From Pontederia crassipes (Eukaryota; Streptophyta; Magnoliopsida; Commelinales; Pontederiaceae): a DNA stretch of 64,000 nucleotides. A program made the position numbers and the translations under genes. Of the stretch, positions 1 to 12,586 are shown one piece after another. A model generated the notes under the pieces. That model saw only the letters and a program-made list of their open reading frames with translations, made no database searches and was not told the DNA's origin. The number at the start of each line of letters is the position of its first letter. Position 1 is the first letter of the stretch. The stretch is taken from contig CM060195.1 of the NCBI GenBank assembly GCA_030549335.1, forward strand, positions 5,611,001-5,675,000, read 5' to 3'.

Positions 1-1449
1 CTAAATTTTGAGGTATGTGGGGCGGGTCGTAGAGATCGAGATCTCGTATTCTATTTTTGCATGGAACTTGGGCCAGTTAGAGGAACTCCATATCAGGGTC
101 GGATTCGACGTCGATTATGTTGTGTTAGAAAAACATCGTTCAACCTGCTGGGCTAGGTGATGTTCAATTTGGGTCGGGTTCTGAGAAAATAGAACTTCGG
201 TACTTTTTCTTCAACTTTGGTTAACATTTTGGGTACCAAAATGACATAATCTTAATAAATTATCATATAGAACTTATTCATAAATCATAAGAGAACATAA
301 AAAATATTTTAATCTTGTTTTAAATTTATTATTTTATTAAAAAATTACATTCAAAAGTGAATCGGGCCAAAATATGTACGTACATTTCCAGGCATAACTA
401 CTTTAAGTTCAAAACTTTATGCAAGCTTTTCGATTACCATCCTTGCTTTTCAGCAATGACTCTGGTGTCCTTTGATAAAATTATTTACCACGAAGAGATG
501 GTCGGTTTGCGCAATTACGCACACGCACTAATAAGAGAAAATGATGAGTCTAAGTCAAGAGAAAAATTGGTTTTCAAGATAAAGGGTGGCTGGTTGGTTG
601 AAGGGGTTTATTTATAAGATAGTGAAGTTTTACTTTGAATGAGGTTAAAGTCTAAACTAGAATTAGGTATTTAACCACCTTTAAATCTAATTTTGAATCT
701 TATCTAATTATATTTAATTATTCTAATTTAATTATTTTAATCTCTTTCTTATGTTTCCTTTCTTTTCTTTTATTCAAATTCTTGTCCATAGCGTCTTCTC
801 TTCCTTTCTTAACTATAATTTATCTTTTATTTAATAGAATTTTAAAAATAAATAAGTAAATAATTATTTCATTTATCTAACAATTTAAATTTGAAACATT
901 TTGAGGTGTAACATATTACTTCTTTTAGTAACGTGAATAGCATTTATATATGAAACTAGTATGATAATTGTCTCACAAATTTCTTTCTCCACAATAATTA
1001 AATCATTTCATCCATTGCCCCTTAACCTCTAAAGCGGAATCATAGTACAAAAAATAAGATGCTTTACATTTACAAGGTCTTTCGATTGGCTTTGGAAAGT
1101 TTGACATAACAATCATAAATGTTAACAACTTTTCTCATGAGATGCAGAGTGAAAACTCACTCAAAAGGAGTTAATATTTCATGCAACACCTCAAGATTTT
1201 TTTAATTTAAAAAAACATAAATGAAATAAAATTTGTTATTAATTATATTTGAAATTCTGTTAGAACTTTATTAGTTGTGACTTATGATTAATTTTGTTGA
1301 ACTTTGTTAGTTCTTTAAATAAGATTTATTATTCCAAATTTTCTAAATATAAATGATATATTAATATTTTCTTAAAGTGTTTGATTTATTCGATTGGACT
1401 TTCGATAAGCATTTCATCTCCCAATTTACTTAGTTGAGATTTAAATATT
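1..1449. other. AT-rich intergenic DNA, no gene seen
   Basis: No coding region with recognisable domains or splice structure is visible. The only sizeable frame, at 357-617, begins with GTG and resembles nothing I know. The text near 1-200 is less AT-rich than the rest and may be old retroelement debris, but no terminal repeat could be paired. Confidence 0.5.
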
Positions 1450-1930
1450 TGTAACACCTCCCGGCCCAATCAAGATATTGTTCGCTTTAGGCTTTCGGCC
1501 CGCACGAATTTAAAACGCGTCTTGATAGATAAAGGTTGTAGCTACATATAAGTCCATGACCACCTCTGTGTTTTGCCCACGTAGGATTATTCAATGAGAC
1601 CATCTTGGTCCTTAGACCTTAGGTCATTACAATCTTCCTCCCATAAAGGGCTCAACGTCCTCGTTGAGCGGGGTCCGTGTTGGCCTATGCCCCGTGTTTT
1701 CCACATGTCTCAAGTGAGCACGCGAGGCTGGCTCTGATACCATTTTTTTCTAGCATCCCCTTAGCTCCGTCAAGATACTATTCGCTTTGGGCCAAAGGTT
1801 CGTACGAATTTAAAATGCGTCTTGATAGATAAAAGGCTACCTATCTATAAGCTCATGATCTCCTTCATGTTTTGCTCATGTGGGACTATTCAATGAAACC
1901 GTCTTGATCCTTAGACCTCAGGTCATTACA
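1450..1930 (-). mobile_element. TRIM (terminal-repeat retrotransposon in miniature), 481 bp
   Basis: Two direct repeats of about 182 bp (1450-1631 and about 1749-1930) share the core CGTCTTGATAGATAAA and both end AGGTCATTACA. Only 117 bp lie between them. Read on the minus strand, the right repeat is followed at once by TGGTATCAGAGCC, the usual primer-binding site for initiator Met-tRNA, and a purine tract (GGGAGGAAGA) abuts the left repeat. So the element lies on the minus strand: LTR, PBS, tiny interior, PPT, LTR. It has no coding capacity and would depend on another element's enzymes. The outer start of the right repeat is eroded and no clean 5 bp target duplication is seen. The LTR shows no 5S-like block that I can see, so Cassandra is not favoured. 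Confidence 0.8.
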
Positions 1931-3076
1931 TGGTTGACATGTTTTCCGAGATAGAATTGCATCAACCAAGTACATTATTTGAAGTTATGTAGAGACTAAT
2001 TAGGTTGAACTATATCTCTTAAGACATCTGAATTGAGTTCTTTCTCTTTAAGGGTCATTCTCATAAAAAAATTCAAATTATTTTAGATGCTATTTTTAAG
2101 GAGATAGTTACATCATAATCTTATCTCATCTCAACATCTCTAATTTATTATTTTGAATTTGGATTGGATAAATTTTATTTTCTTTGTTTTATTCATCTTT
2201 TTAAAACAAATCTTATCTAGTTTTCTTATATAATAATTTAAGATAAAAGATAAAATAAACTGATTCTAGTGGATTTGAATTCTTCTCATTCTTTATTACT
2301 TAATTTGACTTAGTGCTCTTATTAGTATTACACACTTATAAATTTCACATTAGAGAGAATAGAAAATTAGTTGTTAGAAGATACTGTTTCTAAAATTATA
2401 CACAATATAACCCACAAAACATTTTTATGAATTGCTACTTCTGATAAGCAGGTTATTTCTACTTAAACGACATAATGAGTTTGAATTTTTTTAAATGGAA
2501 ATTATCTCCATTTGAGCTTCATCCATTAGTAAAGACAATTATTCAAAAGTAATCCTTCCGGAAGTATCATGAAAAATGTTTTGTTGATCAAAATATTCAT
2601 AATTTTAAAATATGAAAAATAAGAAAAATAATTTTCTTAAGAAAATATTTCGTCAAGCACAAGTTAATTGGCTCACTACATAAGATATGATTCCCTTACT
2701 AAAAAAACATTTTTCTCTTAATTTACTCATCTAGAATTTGCTTTAATCAACTTTCACAACTAATATTGGGATGATATTGTAGCTTTATTCTCCTTTAACT
2801 ATCTTTCTTTGCATAGGCCTCTTTGTAGTTGATTTTTTTAAAAAGAAATATTAAATCATGTATCCTTAATGCCAATAACGTAAGCAATAAATAACTAATA
2901 AGCAATATTTTTCGAACTGAACCGACAACTAGATGAAATTCATTACCAGGTTATGCTTAGACCGATCCAATTGGATGGATTGGTTTGGATTGAATTTTAT
3001 TAAAATAATATTATTTATAATAATTTTGAATATACATATCACAGTTAATATATTATATAATAAGTCATACTACTAC
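1931..3076. other. AT-rich intergenic DNA ending in old repeat
   Basis: No gene is seen. From about 2910 the sequence contains GAACTGAACCGACAA, mirrored by TTGTCGGTTCAA near 5410 beyond the CACTA insertion. 2910-3076 plus 4698-5500 may therefore be one older element split by the CACTA element. The pairing is weak outside the ends. Confidence 0.35.
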
Positions 3077-4697
3077 CACTATAAGAAAACTGGGAATTAC
3101 AAACAATCGAAATCGTATGTAACTTTTCTAAAAATCGTCAAAAATGATGTTTTCGACGGTTTTTTCGACTGAATCGGAACGTCCGAAAAATGATCGTCGC
3201 AAATCAATTTCTGACGATTGGAAAAGAACCGTCGAAAATTTCGACGAATTTTCAACGGTCATGACCGTTGATATTTGCGGCGGTTAACGAAACTGTCGAA
3301 AATTTGGCGACGACCACCGAAGTTTTCGACGGTTTCGTCGACCGCCGAAAATATGGACGGTTGCTACCGCCGAAAATCTCGGCGGCCGTCGGACGACCGC
3401 CGAAGTTTTAGCGATCAAAACCATCGCAAAGAATTTTTATAATATAAAAAAATTAGCCGGCCGATGGCCAGATTCGGCCGCCAGCGGTCGATGTCAGATT
3501 CGGCAGCCAGCCGATCGAGGTTGGATCCGGCCGCTGGGGGCCGGATCCGCCGCCAGCTGACCGAGGTCTGATCCGGCCCCCAGGCGGACAATCCGACCAC
3601 TGGGGGCCGGATCCGAACATCGGTGGCCGATCTAGTCGCTGGGGGCCAGATCCGGCCACTGGGGGCCGGATCCGCCTCCAGGCGGTCGAATCCGGCCGCC
3701 CGCGGCCGGATCCAGCCGTTGGGGGCCGGATCCAAACGCCCACGGCCGGATCCGGCCGCCTAGCGGTCCGGGCCGGAGAGAGAGACGTCGGCGGGAGAGG
3801 GTCATCGGCGGTTGGCGCTGACGTCCGGTCAGAGGCTCGCCGACCGAGAGAGGGAGAGGGGGAGAGGATGGAGGGGTATATATATATAGGTGGAAAGTTG
3901 AGAAAGCGAGAAAATGAAAAAAAAACGAAATAACAAAATTTTAATTACCGACGGCTTTAGTCGTCAGAAAAGTAAATATTAATTATTTTTAAAATTACCG
4001 ATGGCTATGACCATCAAAAATTATTTAATTGTAAAAATAAAATACTATATTTAGTTATATATAATATTTATTTTTTATTTTACCGACGATTTGAACAGTC
4101 GTTAATCATTACCGACGGTCGGAACCGTCGAAAATTACGACGGTTTGGACTGTCGCAAATTATATTAATAAAATACTCCTCATATTATATTATTATAAAT
4201 TTACCGACGATTACGACCGTCGAAAATTGCGGCGAATTTTGCGACGGATGGATATCCGTCAGAAATATCGATGTTCCTAATTGTCAGAAAATAAAATAAT
4301 AATATAATAAATTACATAATTTACTATTTTCATTTCCGGCGGTCATAATCGTCGGAGAATCTGTCAGAAATTGTGACGGATGGATATCCATCGGAGATAT
4401 CGACATTCCTAATCATCGAAAAATAAAATAATAACATAACAAATTGCATATTTTATATTTTCATTTCCGACGATCGTAACCGTCAGAAAATTCGTCAGAA
4501 ATTGCGACGGATGGATATCCGTCGGAGATATCGACGTTCCTAAATGTCAAAAAATAAAATAATAAAATAACAAATTACATAATCTATTATTTTCATTTAC
4601 GACGATTGTAGCAGTCGGAAATAATTTCGTCGCAAATTGCGACGGATTTCTATCCATCGGAAATTGCATATCGGAAAATGACAATTTTCTTGTAGTG
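3077..4697. mobile_element. Non-autonomous CACTA (En/Spm) transposon, 1621 bp
   Basis: The left end reads CACTATAAGAAAACTG and the right end TTTTCTTGTAGTG, the terminal inverted repeat of plant CACTA elements. The 3 bp flanks are identical (TAC at 3074-3076 and at 4698-4700), as expected for this superfamily. Subterminal DNA is packed with short direct and inverted copies of a CCGACGGT/CGTCGAAA motif, the kind of array bound by TnpA-like proteins. The centre (about 3450-3860) is GC-rich with repeated GGCCGGATCCGGCC-like blocks and open frames on both strands that I judge spurious. No transposase is encoded. It belongs to the same family as 45737-47399. Confidence 0.9.
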
Positions 4698-4983
4698 TAC
4701 TAATAATTAGTATAAAACTATTATTTCTTATGTTCTATAAATTTCAGCTATCCAAAATTACCATGATTGGTACATTATTATATTTTATATTTTTATATAA
4801 TATTTGTGATGTTAATTTAATTATATTTAATTCACTTTTAAATTTTCACTTCTTTTATTTGTTCTTCCTCTTGTTTATTATCCCATATTTATATTTTTTT
4901 CATTTTTTCCATTGTTTCTCCTTTCTTGTTTTATAATTTATTTTATAATTATTTATTATATTTAAAAACTTAATACTTACTCA

Positions 4984-5024
<41 letters not shown>

Positions 5025-5764
5025 GATGTAATAATCATATTAATGTGTTTTATCCCAAATCACTATTATTTTTTTATTATGTTAGTTAATTTAATTTATT
5101 TGTTCATTTTTTCTTCCCCAAATTTTCATTTTCTTTTAATTCAAATTCTTCTCCCTTAATCATCTCTAGTAATCATTTGATTTCTTCAATTACTATTTTT
5201 TTCTCTATTAGTTATCTTCCTATATTTACTTTCCCTTTCTATTTTTTTTAACCTCGATACTTCTTTTCTTAATTTACACTGTTTTAAAAAAGTTTCCTTC
5301 CATTTTTAAACTTCTTTCTATTTTAAATTAGATTTTATTAAAAAAATTGCATTGAACTGATTCTTGGTCGATATGTCAATTCACCAAAATTTCTGGTTCA
5401 ATCGATTTTTTTGTCGGTTCAATATCTTAAATAATTTTGAAATCAAATCGGACTGTATCATGTGCTAGTTCGTGTTCAACCGGTTGAACCAGATAATAAC
5501 ACTGCTAATAAGTGTATTACAGTTTTTGAATCTTTTTTTGTGTTCTTATGCTTGCTAATATAGAAATTTTAGGGGATAATTTTGTTGACCTTCTAGTGGT
5601 TGGATATAAAAACTTAAATCTTTTTTCGTTCTTGAGAAGTAATAAATAAGTTAATTAATTAAAATTTTGTATCTGGTTAGGTTTTAATAATGAAACTAAA
5701 AAATGATTGAAACTTTTTAATAGGTGTTTGGATTAAATATGCAAACTAAGAACACATATCTATA
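4698..5764. other. AT-rich intergenic DNA with (TTA)n
   Basis: No gene is seen. It contains a TTA/ATT trinucleotide run at 4985-5023 and the right half of the possible older element described for 1931-3076. Confidence 0.45.
4985..5023. repeat. (ATT)n microsatellite
   Basis: About thirteen uninterrupted ATT/TTA units are read directly from the sequence. Confidence 0.95.
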
Positions 5765-8700
5765 TCTATATTATATTAAAGAGAGAGTACTTTCAAAGGG
5801 AGAATGACATTTGGTAAATGGATGGACTTACAAGTGTCCTTAAGAATATAATCAATAATATTTATTATATTTATTATTTAGCAACCCTATGAAGATCATA
5901 TTTATTATATTTTTTATTTTCATGTATACATATTGCATCATTCAAATATTAATATGATGTTATATTATATAAAATAGTCATCACGAAATATCCCCATGAT
6001 TTTTTAGAAAATTTTAATACAATAAAAATATATATCATGTTAGAGTATAGCTATTTTTAATTTGTACATATTATACGAAAGAGAATATGATATGCACGAA
6101 GATGTCATTTGCCAAACAAAGGCATATCATTACTAGTTAAATTATTAATATATCCTAATAGTTTTTAGTGAATGATAAGTTAGTAACTACAGAAGTTATT
6201 GGGTGGTTATTTTTTTATCTAACAATTGTGGGAAAGATCATAGTTATATAAAACTTTCATTTTCTTGAATTATATATAGTATAATGTGAATATAAATATG
6301 ATATTATATATTATTAAAATATCATATAAAGAAAGCCACATGAAAGACTAATAAAAAATGAAATCAGAAAGGCGATTTTTGGAAGCAAAATAGTAATATA
6401 TATGTACATGCTATATATATATCACAAAAGATTAATAAATAATGAAATAGTTATATATATATATATGCACACTAGAATATATACATTGAATAGAAAAATA
6501 TTCAAATTTAATTTGAAAATATAATTTAATGTCTATAACTGAAAGTGGTCAATTATAATTTCTTAAAAAAATAGTTTTTATCACATATAATAACTACATT
6601 TGTAGTGCAGTTGCCGAACGATTTTGGAAACTACCTGCTATTTCATGAATTGTGTCCTCAACGTGTCCTCAACATGTGATGTCTAATGTCTCAATAACTC
6701 TTCTAGAAATTCACTGGCGTTATTGTGACAACCATTTTAAATTTTGGATGTTCAATCTCTACTTAAATTCTTCATTATTATAGTTTTACCTTTGGATATC
6801 TTTTTATGTTATGTATTTTGTAATATATGGAATGTTTTGAGACTATTGCCATTATATCATGTTTCTGGGCATATTTTGCATGTATAATTTATGCATATGA
6901 ATATTTTATTTTTATTTTATTACACTATTTTATCTTGATCACGTTAAACAATATGGAGTTAGCGGTGGTCTTAATGGTGCACTCATATTTTAGTATATTA
7001 TTAGTTTATTTGTCATGAGCTAGATGGTAACTAATTTTTTACTCATTTTTTTATTAAATTAATGGTTAACATATACATTTGTGCTTTATATATATTTTTA
7101 AATATCTCGGGTTTAAAAAAGAAAATTATTTTGTATTTTTTAACGTTTAATAACTTGATTTTTTAGGATTATTTTAAAATTTTGAATTACACTCTATTGA
7201 AAACTAACCTGCAAGTAAAGTTTTTCATGGATGAACATGGGCAACATAAAAAAAAGGAAGTGCTTCAGGTAAGTTTTTTTTCTCTTTTAATATGTTATTA
7301 ATTTTCTTGAATAAGTGATTTTTTGTCCATTTTTTTATGAGTCCTTAGAATTTTCTTTCAATGTGTGCATTATGTCGTAGCAAATTTTATCTCCTATGAA
7401 ATGACTACAAAAGGTCAATGCATATTCTCTTCATTGTCATATGAAGTCGTGGCGTCCTTAACTATTTTGTTCATTTTTCTCATATTTTACTACTAATAGG
7501 ATGCCTGCAAATTCTTAGGTTTTTTTATAAAATTATTAATATTTTATCACAACTTTAATCATGCCAATTTTTTAATTTAGATTATCTAATTTTTTTCTGC
7601 ATGTGTTACATTGTAGTAATAAATGGCGTCAACAAGCATGAGTCATATTATCAGATTGACAATCTTATAATTATTATATTTAAGTGTAATTATTTATATT
7701 AACTATTTAAGTAAATAAATCACACATGATATACAAAAATGTGGAATATATTTTTTAAAATTTTACTTAATTATATTGATGAATTTTTTTATAAAATATT
7801 TTAACCACGAATGTTAAAATAATGCCTAAATGGTACATACAAATGAGATACTAAAAAATGAGTGCCATATGGATACTTTACTAGGTCTTAATAATTTAAG
7901 CCATATCATAAATTGGAATCAATAAATATATTTAAATAAATTAAAACTAAAATATGAAAAATTAAAGTTAGAATTTGCACATATTATTTTAGAATCCATT
8001 AAAATAAACAAGATTGAAAACATTTTGTTTCTCATTCCCTTATATAAATAAGTAACAATTATACTTTTATACTATTTAAAAGGATAACATGTCACTCAAA
8101 AGAAAATTTGGTGCAAAAGCTTAGTAATATATTAATCTATTTGTATTTGACATATCAATGTCATCACATGTATTTCATTAAAAAAAGAATCATAAAATTT
8201 GAATAAACAAATATATTTTAAAATTAAAAAGAAAATAATCATGATTAAACGATTAAATCGGGTATTGCAAAAAAAATATTTGGGAATTCATTAAAAAAAC
8301 AAGACATGAAAGTAAAATTTTCAACATTTTTCTATATAAATGTGAAATACTTACATGTATATTTTAGTACTATACTTAAAATAAAATTCAAATAAAAAAC
8401 TAAAATTAAAAGAATAATATTCTCATGCCACATAAAAGTAAAATTGGTGCATAAACTTACTAATATAATAATCTATTCTACATATTAATAATATGTTGCC
8501 ACCTGCATTTAAAATTTATCTTTCTTTAATTAAATAATTAATAGACATAGAAGTATTAAAATAATATGGACATAGTAGTTTATGAATTAACTATCTAACC
8601 ATTTTGAATATAAGAAATTAATTATTAATAGATAATTTGACTAATGATTATAGATGTTTAACATTCACAAAAATAATTTATTCTAAAATTATGTAATTAA

Positions 8701-8789
8701 AATATATAATTTATGATTAAATTTGTTTTATTTTTTTACAAAAATTATTTTTTATATTCACCGCACATCGTGCGGGACCTTATATTAGT
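5765..8789 (+). mobile_element. Helitron-like element, non-autonomous, about 3.0 kb
   Basis: The proposed 5' end TCTATATTATATTAAAG matches the common plant Helitron start and is preceded by A. The proposed 3' end carries a perfect hairpin, CCGCAC-ATC-GTGCGG at 8761-8775, followed 9 nt later by TTAGT and then T. That fits insertion between A and T with a 3' hairpin just before a CTRR-like end (here TTAGT rather than CTAGT). The interior is AT-rich with no Rep/helicase coding. Two or three elements could be fused here, because the interior is long and featureless. The assignment rests only on the two ends. Confidence 0.55.
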
Positions 8790-9760
8790 TATTTTTAAAG
8801 AGGGAACACAATAAATTGTCTTAAATTATTAATAATTCATTATTATTTACATGAAAGCTACTACAACCTTTCAATCTAAAATTTATAAATTTATAAATAA
8901 AATATAAGAAAAAGAGCAATACGAATATTGCAAACACTTTTTACTTGTAATTGACCACCACCCAACTATTGAAAGGACCCAAACTATGATAGATGGAGGC
9001 ATATTACAAAATAAATATAATGTTCCAAAATCTCAAAACTAAACATTATTGGAAGACTTTGAGATATTACATTTGTTTTTTCTTGCATAATGATCATAAT
9101 TTAACAACGGAAATCTTCATAATAAGAGAAAATAACTTAAAGAAAATATTCTTCACTTAATGAAAATTTTCAAATAGTTTACCAAATACTCAAAGTAATT
9201 AAATAACACATGGCATAAAAATATTCTTGGACATGATATAAGTGTTATATTACTAACATCTATGACATCCACGTGCATTTCCTATTATGGCTTGAACCCT
9301 CGTCTGCACGTATCTGGAATGTAGAATCTTTTAGAGTATGTAAATGCACGTATCTAGAGTGTAGAAGCATTTTAGAGTATGCAAATGTCTTGCATATAAT
9401 ACTACATGTATACAATAGTTATATTTAGCATGAACATGGTAACATACGTACCATTAACTAATTCATCCTTTTTACATAACATAGCAATATGCATAACATT
9501 CATATCTTATGAGTATTAAATAATCATGACATAATATATATTTATCGCATCATTTAATACATTATAATCATACATAGAATTTATCATATGGTTTCATTTT
9601 TTCTTCATAGCTGCTTTATAATTCCTTGAACTTTATTTTTTTCCTTTCATTATTAACTTAACATATGTTCAAGGTTCTATATAATTCTTTGAACTTTTTT
9701 TATCTCATTGATATGTTTGAAGTTTGTTATAACTTTACGTTGACTAATTAGCCATAGAGT
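8790..9760 (-). mobile_element. Older LTR remnant (left part), same family as 9761-21268
   Basis: A TCTGCACGTATCTGGAATG-type passage near 9300 parallels TCTGCACGGATCCAGAGTG near 16579 inside the younger solo LTR, in the same orientation. Together with 21269-22300, this DNA looks like an older LTR of the same family into which the younger one inserted. The outer end was not located. Confidence 0.45.
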
Positions 9761-10719
9761 TGTAACGATCTGAAAATTCACCCTAAAAATTTTGGACATT
9801 TAGGAGAATTTCATGATGTTAGCCCATTCGTTGTACATCATTTAAGAGCGAAAAGATTTGACCATTTAGAGAAAATCATAATAGATAAAACTTTATATTA
9901 ATCATATCATAACTAATACTTTAGAAAACATCAAATGCCTAAATCTTCAGTACATCATTAACCTCAATCACTACAAGAAAATTGACAATTAGCGACTCAA
10001 GGTTGGAGACGCTAGGGAGGTGCTATTACGTCTTTGTTGTGAAGAGCGTCTCCTTCGCGTCTAACTAGCGCCGCAAAATTGAGACGTTGGAACTCGGTGG
10101 CTAGTGGCGTCGCACTAGAGTCAAAGATGTTGAGACGCAACTAGCGCCACATATTGACGCTATATCGACAGTATTAAGACGCGATGTTTGCGACTGCGCG
10201 AAGCAGGACCGTGTCGCTAAGTCGACGCGCAAGGGGCGGTAGACGTGAGACGCTCTTTCGGCGCCCACGTGTGGCTAATGCAGGCGCTAGTAAGGCGCTA
10301 GATTGACGCAAATATGATCGTGCATTTGTCGCCAATGAGATACTAAGATGGCGCTAAGTGCGATATATTTAAATTAGCGCCAACATGCGTTTAGACGCCA
10401 ATGGGACGCTATGGTGTCGCTATTTGCACATTTTTTTACCCGCCTTAGCCTCATTTTTTTCCTTCCTACGCCATACAATTTATAATGCATCTCAAAATAC
10501 ATTGATATTCATCACAGGCAATATAAAAACATCACAGACAATATAAAAGCATCACAGGCAATATAAAATCATCACAAGCAATATAAAACTATCACAAGAA
10601 ATATAAAACCATCACAGACATAATATATAACATAAGAATATGAAAACTATTAAACCGAACTAACAAACTATATGTATGTTTAAGTCTATAAGTAACAAAT
10701 GCATAGTTTGTTTTCTATC

Positions 10720-12502
10720 TTAGGTTTGAGAGTTATTGTTATCATTCCGAATGTTCGACCCAGACGTGCTCGGTCCATGGCCTCGCGGGGATGGATTCTG
10801 CGTCGGGATCAATCCCTGAATCGCCTGCAATAGAGGACCCAACTGTTGCGATAACTGCTGCGACACCTGCTGCGACAACTGCTACGACACCTGCTGCGAC
10901 AACTGCTGTGACACCTGCTGCGATATCTGCTCCGATAATTGCTGCGATAGCTGTTGTGATAGCTGCGTCAGATCAGGTGCAGCAGATGAGCTCAGAGCAG
11001 ATGCACCTCCTGCATATCTTTCGATCCTCCTAGGTATCTGAGCGGCTGTGCCGAGGCCACGCAATATCCCCTCGCGTCGTGCCGGCCACCTCTTCCCAAA
11101 CAGTAGGGTCCTCTACGAAATAGAAAAATTATAAAATCATATAATATATAAATTATATATCAAGAATCACGTAAATAAAAAACATGACTAAACTAATGAA
11201 GAAACATTACCTGATGGCTGAGTACTCGGATCATCTCCATACTTTTCAGTCATTTTTGCATTATATTCATCCTAAAAAATTTAAATGTTGTGTATTTCAA
11301 AAATAGTGCACTAACGGCAACAACCAAATGACCATATCATGAGACTTATCAGAAGCCTACGAGCAGTGAGCGTGACTAAGTCGTTTGTCTTTCGGCTCTT
11401 ATGCGTGGCTTCATAGACCACACGAAAGTCTACGGGACCGTCTTCTTTCTCCTCCTACAATAAAGTTTCAAAATTGATAACATAAGTATAAGTCAAAAGT
11501 TTGATTAATGGAATTTATATGTAAATTACCATACGCCGTCGATGCTCGTCAAATCGCATCGATCCCCCTGTGTGAATGTGGGCCTCAGGCTTCGAAAGAC
11601 GGTTAACTCTTGCCTTTTCCGATTTCCTTTGTCATTGTTCATTCGTCCTTTGTGAACATCAAATACTTACACTTTTAAAAAACTATAATTTTCATAAAAA
11701 TAATGTAAAAGTATACATAATTACCACTTCCTACGGAGGGACTCCCAAACCGAGCGCCTAATATGTCTTGGGCATCTTTGTATGCCCTGCTCCAAAGTGA
11801 TGCCGGCGGACGTGACGACCTTGCGAAACTTGTATAATCGATTTCGGAGGCGTTTCGTAGCGACCTCCTCAAAAGTTCTCCGGATCATCCCTAAACTAAG
11901 ATCCGGATGAAACTAATTTACCTCCTACAAATAGAATGTTAAAACTTAGTAATTTTAAAATAAATATAAATCAAATTATGTAACCCAAATAGAAGATCGT
12001 ACCGTAAAGGCTCGAAAGATGTCATCTCGCACTTGAATTGGGACATCTTTCCAGGATCCTGCCCCTTCCGGCAAGTGGGAAAGAACGAGAGCACTGACAT
12101 CCCGTACGGTACTAGCGGGTAAGAAAGTGGTCCTGCCAATTACAAAGAAGAATTAATTTTCAATGATAACCAAAACTATAACAAAATTTGTACAACTTAT
12201 TTAACTTACGGTCGAGCAATACTATTCACATTGACCACTCATTATCGTGTAACCCCTCTTCATCACTCGAAGAGGAATCATCATCCGGTACAGCTGGGGT
12301 AGGCTGTGAAGGTCCGACATCAGCTACGGGCCCTAATACATAATAAATCATTAGTGTCATACCAAATTAAAATTATGATAACTGATAGATATACAGTAAT
12401 ATTCTCACCTCGATTGATGTGTACCGCATGATTAGTAGCAGTCCGCTCGTCTGAATGAATTGAGTCATTAGCTTGTGCTATCGGCGGCGTAGCAACTGAC
12501 AT
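10720..12502 (-). CDS. TnpA-like CACTA protein (plant transposase Ptta/En/Spm, Transposase_24 type), about six exons
   Basis: The minus strand carries a chain of exon-like blocks typical of the Transposase_24 family. They are an acidic N-terminal part near 12340-12240 with DDDSSSSDEE; a block ending WKDVPIQVRDDIFRAF (about 12135-12003); RLRNRLYKFRKVVTSAG and RRSVWESLRRKW (about 11928-11724); NRLSKPEAHIHTGGSMRF (about 11640-11530); VYEATHKSRKTNDLVT (about 11455-11335); DEYNAKMTEKYGDD (near 11280); and a last exon from about 11113 to a TAA at 10720. Blocks are joined by GT...AG-like gaps. The final exon has a run of SQQL/SQQV tetrapeptides encoded by a 12 bp repeat, probably a coiled-coil. In this family the protein binds subterminal repeats. 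The exact start and exon edges are inferred. Confidence 0.6.
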
Positions 12503-12586
12503 TATTAAAAAATAAATAATATAATTAGTTGAGAAATGTCAATAACAATAAATATATCACCTGGCGTAAGATGTCGCTCGCTAACG

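Noticed and set aside
3415-3743. Two long minus-strand frames in the CACTA GC-rich core
   Set aside because: Repeated GGCCGGATCC blocks give low-complexity Pro/Arg/Gly peptides in two phases, with no domain.
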